Shown here: piece by piece, positions 55,783-64,000 of the stretch
How the letters are laid out: each line of letters begins with the position of its first letter
Position numbering within the stretch: the stretch's first letter is position 1
DNA from: Nymphaea colorata
Lineage: Eukaryota > Streptophyta > Magnoliopsida > Nymphaeales > Nymphaeaceae
DNA length: 64,000 nt
Assembly: GCF_008831285.2 (NCBI RefSeq)
Contig: NC_045140.1
Coordinates: 6,754,505 to 6,818,504, forward strand
Direction: 5' to 3'
Made by a program: the position numbers and the translations under genes
Notes under the pieces: model-generated
The model's database searches: none
Seen by the model: only the letters and a program-made list of their open reading frames with translations
What the model was told of the DNA's origin: nothing

Positions 55783-58700
55783 CAGAGCGGAGCCAGGATT
55801 TTTTCTCAGGGCGGGCCGAACAGTCCAACTAACTGTAATACATTATATATATATACTCACACACTTTAGACATTTGCAAACCATAGTGTATTAAAAGTGA
55901 ACATATGTCGTATAAAATTGTCCACGTCATGAACGTGAAGCGCGACCTGTCCTACAGCACATTTTAATAATTGTTTGTGTCATTAGCACAAAACGCGATC
56001 TATCCTAAACAGATAAGGTGCTCTATTTCTATTACAGTGACGTAGGTGTGAACATAAAGTGGACATACAAACATCACAACAAAAATATAGCAAACAAAGA
56101 TATTTACAAACTAGAAAACCAAAATAAATATTACTTACCTAAAACAAGCAATTTTGCATTCTTTCTATACAATACAATCTGTTTTTGCCTTTATTTTTAT
56201 TGAAAATAGTTCCATATCATCATTCAATAAAATGTAAATAAAAAATATATCATTTATTATTGCAACTAAATAATAACTCAAATAAACATTAACATAAAAA
56301 GGATGCAACAAAATACTTTACCTATTGTAATTGTGCTCTACGGCTTTTCATCTTATAAAAGGCATCAATGATATTATCCGAATCAAACATTTGAGCAATT
56401 TCTTTTTCAATATACAAAAATAGACAATCTGCAAAGAATTCATCCTCCATTTTGTTACGCAACCTTGTTTTAATAAGTTTCATAGCAGAGAATGCCCTTT
56501 CTATGGTTGCAGTGGAGACATGAAGTGTTAGAATGAGACTAAGCAACCTGTATACATAAGGATATTCTTCACTTTTTCTACTTCGTATCAATACTTCACA
56601 TACATCTGATAGTGTACCCAAATTTTGAAAACTTGGATGATGACAAATATCATTCTTGTAATGTCTCAACTGATAATTTAAACTCATAAAATCTGAGTCA
56701 AGAAAATCTTCAAGATAGAACTTCTGTGCAAGAGTGTATGCATCTTGTGCATTAAACGACTCATATTGATCTCTAGGGTTGAATGTCGACATCAAACGAA
56801 GTATTTCCATAGAATTCTCATTAAATCTATTATTCAACTCTACCAACTGAGAATCAATGGCAGCAATAAAAATATCAACATGATAATGATGTCTCACTGT
56901 AATGAAATTATGTTCACGACAAGAACGTGATCCTCTTACAAAATATTGAGCATCTATATCTGGAATAGGGATATCATGTGTCATACAAAATGCTCTCACA
57001 GTATCTATAAATGAATCCCAACCAGTAGAAACTTTTTTGAATTACAAACCAAAACCATTGCATTTAGAATGTCTTGTCTTTCTCTCTGTAATGTCTGACA
57101 AAGAATATCACTCTGTCCCAAAATTTCTTGTACCAAATGCAAAATAAATACAAAGTCAAATGATGTTATCATTTTGTAAGCTGAATTACCTTCACCCCGT
57201 ATTTGATATGTTGATCCATTATCTCTTAAATTTTCCAATACTACACATGCTGCATAGAACATTTTTATCAAACTACACACGGACGAAAAATGAGATCCCT
57301 ATCTAGTATCACCAGACCGTTGTAGTGATCCAATTTGATTAAGTCATCTTCCTGTCTGAAGTTCATCTGTAGCAATTCTAAATGCAATTTCGTTTGCTTG
57401 AGCTTCGTGCAATTCATCATTGCGTTTACTGCTTGCACTAACAACATTAATTATATATGTCAACTATTCAAAAAAGCTATGAACATCAACAACTTCTCTT
57501 GAAGCTGCAACAAGTGCAAGTTGTAATCTATGAGCAAAACAATGAACATAATATACATAAGGACATTCATTCAAAATTAATGAACTCAATAAAGTTACAT
57601 TGATTTAATGAACTTGAACTTTCATCATGGCCTCTAAAAGCACAAGCTTGGAACGCCAACCAACGAACTGTGTCCACAGATGCCTTCAATCTCAAACGAT
57701 TGTTGTAAACAAGCTCTGAACTTTGCTTTTCAATCATTTTATCTATGTGTACGCTTTGACGACTTAAGTCATTAAATGCTCGCACATTCATATTATGAGG
57801 CGAATTTTGACTTGTTCCTTCATGACTACGAAAAGCACATGTTTTCTCACTACCACCCACCCTCTTTCAAGCTCTGAATCCTTCAGTAATAAATGGACTG
57901 TCATTTGAATGTGGAGTACTGAAAAGATAACACGGTAAACAATATGCACTATCTGTCTTTGGAGAATATTCTAACCATGGAAATCTTTGAAACCAAGAAC
58001 TTTGAAATTTACGAGGATGACTTGAAGAACCTGACACTGAATATCTATGAAGCTTATGCTGATATGACCCATAATTGATATATGCTCGCCTAACTTCATC
58101 TCTCTTATTTATTGGTATCTCCCATATAGGACGTCGCAACCCTGGATCACGCACGATGCTTTCTACAGTTTCAATTTTTGAATACTTAAAAGGTGGAGAA
58201 TCTGAGTCAAAAAGAACCACATCAAGAGCTTTTGGACTAGAACAACCAGCATTTTGGTCTTCTCCCTCCTGGTTTTCTCCCTCTTGGTTTTCTCTCACTT
58301 ACTTGTTTCTTTTTGAAATAATCTTGTATACTTTTCTTCATTTTCTCAATAAGCTAACACAAAAAATCTGAAATTTAAAATAGACAATAAGATTTATACA
58401 CAACGAAGAAAGTACTCAAATTTTAACTTGTGAAAAGCAGGAATTTAAAATCAACCACCTTATAAACAATAGATAAAGAAAATTTACCTGTTGAACCTCT
58501 TGCATTATGTAGAACAATGAAGAGTTGTTTTCTCCCCTCGCTAACTTGCTTTTCGAATTACCACAAGTGGAGTAAAGTCTGAAAAATAAAACAAAGAATG
58601 ATTTTAGGCCTTTATGAAGCTACTTTTATAAATTCCTACAGATGCCATTTAACTTTTTTCACTTCTCATCAAATCGCCATTTAACTTAAAACATTTAAGT

Positions 58701-60597
58701 GAAATGACGGATGCCAATCAACAAGTTCTTTCGCTGCTACTCTCCTATTTCACCAAGTTCTCCTACTCTACTAAGTTCATCTTGATGTGTTGATCATATT
58801 GTTGATACTGCTGGTGCTTCATTTTCTCATCTTTAAGACTACTAATGTCAGATAGTGTGCCTAGTGTATCATTAAATCCAAGGACAAAATCTTGATGATG
58901 TGGATCTGGGTTGTCCTGCAACCTTGTGCTTCTTTGAGTAATACTATGGACTCCTCTATGATTCATCCACACACATCATTAATCAAGTTGCAGTGTCATG
59001 TAAATGCATTATGTCACCAACAGGGCAGATTCCCTGACTTTATTGTTGGTTTCTGACATGAAATTGCCGTATCACTACTCCGTGAGAACAACACCAACAG
59101 GTTATACTGTGAAAAGAGTTATAAAGATCAAATTGTTGTTCTGTAATATAGCAAAAAGTCTGTCCAGCATTTACATGTGAAATCTGCCAATTTGGAGTTT
59201 TCCCTTTTCGTTAAAACAAGAGACAAGGAAAATCGAACAGTATTTTTGACGCCATTGATTTGGCTTATCTTTCTTTCTTCATTGTGGTCCAGACTCCAGA
59301 GAGATTAGATACAAGATTTTTACATTCAGCACACCCACCAACTCTTCTAACTGCATGTATTCCCTTTTAGAGAATTGAACTCAATTGGTTGCCTCTGCAG
59401 TGAATGATTTTTTTTTTTAAATTTTGTGTTGCAAAAATCCGTTGTGAAAGGTTCAATAGTGATGACAATTGCTTGCCTATGATTTTTTAGTGACAGAATA
59501 CATATTTTATAACAATTTTTAGAAACACAAACTAAAAAGAAAAAAAAATCATGTTCGACTAGAGAGGCAGCCTGCTGATTTGTCTTCCTCCTGAAATTTC
59601 AAGCAACTTTTCTTCCTCCTCAATTCACAGAAGTGGAAAATGCAACGTTTCTTTTTCCTTTGACTTAAAACAAATTGCTGCAAGTCCACTTTATAAGGAA
59701 GTTCCAATGTTAATTTTATCTATTTATGTGATTGTATGGGGTATTCCCAAATCCCACTTAAAGTAAAAAGAATGCCGTGGGTACTGGATACTGAAAACAT
59801 GACTGCAAAGTAAAAAACATGTGAGAACGACAGCCATCAATGAAGCATTGAAGCCCATAAACAGTTCGTGGATGCAGAGAAAAATCTGCCAAGCCATGTT
59901 AAGATTGTGTTCACAAAACGTCAAAATCCTAGAAATTAAGACTAGGAAAAATAAATCATGGCAGGAAAAGTCATGGAAAACGATGAAACTGTGAACGATT
60001 AAGATTCAAGGTTAAAAAATAAATAATGTGCATAATAGAAATTAGAAACCCACGGTCCACCATAGACAAAAGAAAAATGACAGACAAGGTTAACAAAAAA
60101 GAAACACAAAAACTAAAGTATGAAAAAAACGGCCCCACCATATTTCACTAAGCAACAAAAATGAACAGAGAAGAAAGTCAGGAAATGGCCCCACCTCTTC
60201 TTGAAGCCAGCAGGCAGCAGCGACCAGCGTGCTCGTGCTCAGCGCCTCTTGTCTCTTCCTTTTCGTCACGCTGCAGACCTTCTTCAGTGCTCGGTAGTCG
60301 GTGCTCCCTTTTTCTCTCACTGGTTTTCTTTATCACTCTCAGACCCTCTTCTTCTCTCTTTATCTCTCGTTTTCTCTCCCTCGTGCGTTTTTCCTTTTTT
60401 GAAAACCTAGGGCAAACAAAAGTGGGGCGGGCCATGGAGTTGGAGTTGGATCCGGGTAGGGGTAGGGCCAATTTGAACCCGGATCTGAATACTACATAAA
60501 ATTAATAAAATTTTTAAATTTTTATAATTAATTTTTTTTTTCCTCCGCCTGGGGTAGGGCCATGGCCCAGGCGGCCCCCCCCCTCCCTCCGCCACTG
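55783..60597 (-). mobile_element. Inner hAT transposon with defective transposase
   Basis: The ends are CAGAGCGGAGCCAGGA (55783) and ...CTCCGCCACTG (to 60597). The element is flanked by identical CCTCCCTC octamers (55775-55782 and 60598-60605), the hAT-type target duplication. It is 4815 bp long. The transposase lies on the - strand at 56322-58298. The 2.3 kb between its start and the right end holds no second recognisable gene and presumably includes the promoter and leader. Related subterminal arms occur in the outer element, so a family member inserted into its own relative. Confidence 0.85.
56322..58298 (-). pseudogene. hAT transposase (TTF zinc finger/hAT dimerisation type), broken
   Basis: Pieces in order: 57867-58298 carries the N-terminal TTF-type zinc-finger region ('RRPIWEIPINKRDEVRRAYI', 'SAYCLPCYLF'). 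57567-57860 is in the same frame after a TGA that replaces a Trp codon ('RLRLKASVDTVRWLAFQACA'). 57005-57280 and 56322-56999 carry the C-terminal half, ending in the hAT dimerisation block ('TATIERAFSAMKLIKTRLRN'). Near 57560 the frame jumps from 'NFIEFIN' straight to 'YVYYVHCFAHRLQLAL'. In intact relatives a long catalytic stretch lies between these blocks, so an internal deletion has removed it. A stop near 57465 and a one-base shift at an A-run near 57040 also break it. No active enzyme is possible. Confidence 0.82.
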
Positions 60598-60613
60598 CCT
60601 CCCTCCACCCCTG

Positions 60614-61365
60614 ACAAGTGGACTGTAGGGTATAGAGTTGGTAAAGACAACGTGACGAGAGAGTCCATTAAACATGGAGAAAAAGAAGCTCGGGGTCAGC
60701 ACAATGGAAAGAGTGATGTTGGGCTATTATCAAGCAGTAGAACTAGCCAACAGCACAGATCAAAGTGGCGACACAGAGGCCTTGTCAAAGGGGTGGTGGT
60801 TCTACATTAGCTAGTCAGAGGCGAACTGATCACCGAGTAGGGGAGACCATTACACAACTTCATGGACAGGATGGACTTCAAGGTCATGAGGATCTATAGA
60901 GCCCTATCAGACATGTGGGCATAGACATCCATAAGAATGTCAGCAATGGTTCTGAAGTTGTTATGAGCGTGGACACATAAGCCACATCAGAAGAGATTGT
61001 CCTTTGCTTCAAGAAGGTGGAGGGGGAGCTCAGTCTTCAGGAGTTAGGAATGCATCTACTGATGGTCTAAGCAATCCAATCAATTTAGGCCAACCCAATC
61101 GAGAACGAGGAGGTGCAATTCAAGGACGAGGGCGAATTTTTACTATGTCATTTAAGAAGTAGTGGCATCTCCCAATGTGATTTCAGGTAAATGTTTTCTT
61201 TTCAATAACGAGGCTTATGTGCACATTGATCCTTGATCAAACTATTCTTTTTATCATTTAATGTGGCTGCATCCTTAAAATAGAAAAACAATGCTTTCTA
61301 TCTGCATTTAGCGGTATCAACACCGTTGGGGGTCATAGTAGAGGTCAAAATAGTATGTATTATGG
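60614..61365. other. Unassigned spacer
   Basis: No supported gene. Part of it may belong to the gypsy element whose protease follows. Confidence 0.35.
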
Positions 61366-61590
61366 ATGAACCATTTCAAGGGTAGATTTCATGTAATGGT
61401 TGACCTAATACCCATGCAAATTCAAGAATTTGAAATCATTTTAGGCATGGATTGTTTAGCTAAGTATCATGTCATGGTAGATTGTAACATAAAAGAAGTC
61501 AGATTTTATATTTCAAACGATGTTAAAGTAGTATTCAAATGGGAACACAGAATTTTGTCGATGTCTCTAATTTCTTGTCATATAGCCTAG
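61366..61590 (+). pseudogene. Ty3/gypsy protease fragment
   Basis: An open frame of 74 codons has the conserved end of the gypsy protease and its linker: 'FEIILGMDCLAKYHVMVDC' followed by 'KEVRFYI'. Plant gypsy proteins have ILGMDWL at this point. The active-site DSG is not visible upstream and no RT follows, so it is an isolated remnant. Confidence 0.7.
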
Positions 61591-62454
61591 AGAATGATGA
61601 TGAAGATTGTAATCACCTCAAATTTTTCCACAATACTATGTAATTTTATCCAAGAAACCCAAATTTAAACGCAAGATTTAAATCCAAGATCCAACTTTCA
61701 TATCCAAATTGGATACAAAACTCGAATTTAGATCTGAATTGAGCATTTCAAACCTTAAGTTTGAATTGCCTTCGAAACGACAAAATTTGAGCATTGTGCG
61801 TGCACGGACCTTCCCTTTGCTTTAAGAACCCATTTCTCACGCCAAAACGTTTTCTAAACCCAAGTCGAATGCTCGAACGAGTCAACAACCGACTAAATCA
61901 AAATCGGATTTAGAGCGAGTTCAGAGTCGCTCAAAATGGAGTCGACCACCTTTTTATAACAAAAAAATTTATTTTATATAATTTTTAAATATAAATAAAT
62001 AAATTTTTACATTGACAAACCCTTTATTTCAAAAAAAAAAAAGTGTTTGCACGTCCCGCGATGGTGCATCGCACGACGATGCGTCGCACGACCGCGCGTC
62101 GCGATCGCGTAGCGCATCACTGTGTGATCGCATCGCGTGAAGCCGCACGCCTTTTCCCAGCGCTGGGCGCTGTTGCGCCTGGCATGCAACAGTGCCCAGC
62201 CGGGGCTTGCAACAATGCAGGCCCCCTTTTCTTGCAAAAACCGCTCATTGGGGGGTGGTTTTGGTCTCTTTGGGTGGGCAATAGCCCTGCCCACACCCCA
62301 AAGGGGTATTTGCATACCTAAGGGCCAATCTCACTTAGTCAAAACCTATTTTCTTTAAAAAAAAGTAAAAATAATTCAAAATTATGTGAAATTCAGATCA
62401 AAACGTTGTGAAATTCAAAATATTCAAATTTTGAATTTTAGCTTCAAAATTCTC

Positions 62455-62462
62455 TATAAATA
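62455..62462 (+). promoter_or_regulatory. TATA box in the LTR-like region
   Basis: TATAAATA preceded by CTC and followed by CCCCC, ahead of a pyrimidine-rich leader. It resembles plant LTR promoters. Confidence 0.5.
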
Positions 62463-62689
62463 CCCCCACAATCCCCCCTTGGAAAAACTTTAGTAAATTC
62501 TCACTTGAGGACTTAGAGTTTTTATCTATCTTCTTTCCTCTCTCTTCATCTTTCCTTCTCACCTCTTTTCTTCTCTAACACTTGAGAGCAAGTTGCATCA
62601 AGTCACAACCCTTTTGGAGGCATCATTTTGGAGCTTCAGTCAAATGGGTCTTCAAGTTAAAGTATTCATCTTCCCTAAATCATTCTCAT

Positions 62690-63405
62690 TAGATGTATGT
62701 AATCAATATTTCACCTCTTTCTTTCTCTCCTCATGGTCAAAAGAGATAGTTTTCACTCTCTATTTTAGAGTCAAAAGACTATGCTCGAGAGCACTGGGAG
62801 CATGAAAAAATGAGATGGTATTTCATTTTATGGTTGAATCATGTTCTTTCTTTTATGGAATATAGCATTGTTTAGCTTATTCATCTCCTCTCTACCTTAT
62901 TTTCCCATGGCCATATAAGATAGTCCTAAAAACTTTATTTTAAAGTCAATAGGCTATTCTTAAGTGCACCAGGAGCATATGAAAGTGAAGTGATATTTCA
63001 TTTTATGTTTGAATCATGTTATTTCATTTCTTGAATATAGTTTTATTGTGATGCTTTTCTTTTCTCTCTTCGTTGTTTCCCCATGGCCATATGCGATAGC
63101 TCTCAATCTCCATTATAGAGTCAAGAGACTATGTTCAAGTGCACCGGGAGTATAAGACTAGATGTTATTTCATTTTACGATTACATAATGTTCTATCTTT
63201 TATTGAATATAGTTTTGTTTTGATGCTTTTTCTTCTCTCTCTTCTTCATCTCCCAATGGTCATATGAGATAACTTTCGGTCTCTATTTTAGAGTAAAAAA
63301 GCTATGCTCGAGTGCACCGAGAGCATGAGAAGATGATGTGATATTTCATTTTACGATTGAATCATGCTATCTCTCTTTCCTTAAATATTGCTTTGTTTCA
63401 AGATA
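62690..63405 (+). repeat. Four tandem units of about 175 bp
   Basis: A 'catggccatat..gatag' anchor recurs at about 62732, 62906, 63082 and 63255, and a 'gtgcaccgggagcat'-like anchor at about 62784, 62960, 63137 and 63310. 'Tatttcatttta.g.ttgaatcatgtt' also recurs in each. Spacing is 173-177 bp. Units differ at many positions, so the array is not recent. Confidence 0.88.
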
Positions 63406-64000
63406 TTATGCATGTATAGTTACTTGGTTTTTCATTTCTATATGAACGCATGACAAGAATGAGAGTATGGTTTGTGACTTTTTATTTTTATGATAATTTT
63501 TGAGGTTGGGACTTGTCCAACCTAGAGAAAACCCTCACGAATATGTACATGTTAATATCTATTTGCATGTCATTTCACGTTAGTTTCCTTTTAATCATCA
63601 TATTATGAACCCTAATGAGCATCTTATCGTGTGATTTGAGTTTCTTCCATACCCAAAGGTGGAAGAGACATATTCCCTTGCAACCAATAAAATAACTATG
63701 TTTTATGTTTATAATCATGTTTTTCAAATTATTTTCAAAAGAACCCTTTTAATGTAGCTTTGAAGACTTAGCTTAGGCTCTTGCATGAGTCCAAGCTCTC
63801 TTTCGGCCTACATCAAACTTGAAGTCAGTTGTTTTTAAATCATTTCTTCACTTCTAATCTCATGAAGACACGTATGTATATACATGTTATATACATATAT
63901 GTGCACATTATGATTCTTTTTATTTTTTTCTCTCTATGTTTTCACATTCTATTTTACAAATTTTATACATATGAATGCACATATATATATATATATATAT

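Larger units (their letters stand above)
55602..60613. mobile_element. Outer hAT element, split by a nested hAT
   Basis: The left end CAGGGGCAAAGCCAG (55602) pairs with a right end CTCCACCCCTG (to 60613). Between 55783 and 60597 a second element interrupts it, just 8 bp short of its right terminus. With the insert and one duplicated octamer removed, the outer element would be about 190 bp, so it was itself a MITE. Its flanks (ACAAGGACTG left, ACAAGTGGACTG right) are similar but offset, so its own duplication is uncertain. Confidence 0.65.
61600..64000 (+). repeat. LTR-like region with internal tandem repeats, runs off the window
   Basis: A G+C-rich block with 'cgcacgacgatgcgtcgcacg' style imperfect repeats (about 62050-62130) leads into a conserved-looking stretch, a TATA box (62455-62462), a pyrimidine-rich leader and then four tandem units (62690-63405). 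No coding frame is supported. The layout resembles a long LTR plus leader of a gypsy element. Its second end lies outside the window, so this is inference. A (TA)n tract ends the window. Confidence 0.4.

Noticed and set aside
60090-60499. Frames near the right end of the inner hAT as a second transposon gene
   Set aside because: Both strands are open with Ser/Arg-rich content; more likely leader or promoter of the transposase.
62007-62358. Overlapping 70-100 codon frames rich in Arg, His and Ala
   Set aside because: They lie in a G+C-rich block with imperfect short repeats in an LTR-like region and are open on both strands.
62690-63405. CRISPR-like array (regular repeat spacing)
   Set aside because: Whole units of about 175 bp are repeated without unique spacers, and the genome is a plant nuclear genome.

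Overview
The window is nuclear DNA from a land plant, almost certainly a flowering plant. It is A+T-rich, its genes have many introns, and transposon wreckage fills the space between and inside them. It carries a tandem-domain GTP cyclohydrolase I of the plant type. I cannot fix the species or clade from the sequence alone.

Four protein-coding genes can be assembled exon by exon. (1) Cyclin C, the partner of CDK8 in the Mediator kinase module: + strand, 9160-21990, 9 exons, 249 aa. (2) A small three-exon gene of unknown function with a His-rich N-terminus: - strand, 23381-24592, 208 aa. (3) GTP cyclohydrolase I, the entry enzyme of folate pterin synthesis: + strand, 39293-42068, 2 exons, 499 aa. 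(4) A glutamate-rich WD-repeat ribosome-assembly/histone-binding protein of the GRWD1 type: - strand, 47188-52888, 13 exons, 467 aa. In all four the exon phases agree and no stop interrupts the joined frame. They are housekeeping genes with no evident functional link to one another.

Layout: 1-3420 holds broken Ty3/gypsy and LINE reverse transcriptase remains on the - strand. 3462-7843 is a nearly complete - strand Copia element with a + strand 3' end of the same family lodged inside it. 9160-21990 is cyclin C; its introns contain two hAT-type MITEs with 8-bp duplications, a 100-bp hairpin, and an LTR retrotransposon (17481-20598) with an exact CTATG duplication, itself carrying a - strand Copia fragment. 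23381-24592 is the small gene. 25680-27788 is repeat-rich. 27789-32322 is a second - strand Copia with two LTRs. 32323-39200 is gene-poor and holds a pair of related MITEs. GCH1 follows, then a degenerate LINE (42800-44580), a region with a more G+C-rich block, and GRWD1, whose sixth intron holds a third hAT MITE. Upstream of GRWD1 lies a Harbinger-like repeat (53509-54891). 55602-60613 is one hAT element inserted in another, with a defective transposase. The right end holds a gypsy protease fragment and an LTR-like region with four tandem copies of a unit of about 175 bp.

The most informative discoveries are the transposon structures resolved by target-site duplications. They are a CTATGT-ended hAT MITE family (three solid copies plus fragments), the hAT-in-hAT nest, and the LTR element inside the cyclin C intron. 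The uncharacterised small gene is the best candidate for undescribed biology. I see no operon-like or defence-like system, no CRISPR array and no rRNA. All functional calls rest on recognised motifs, without database searches.
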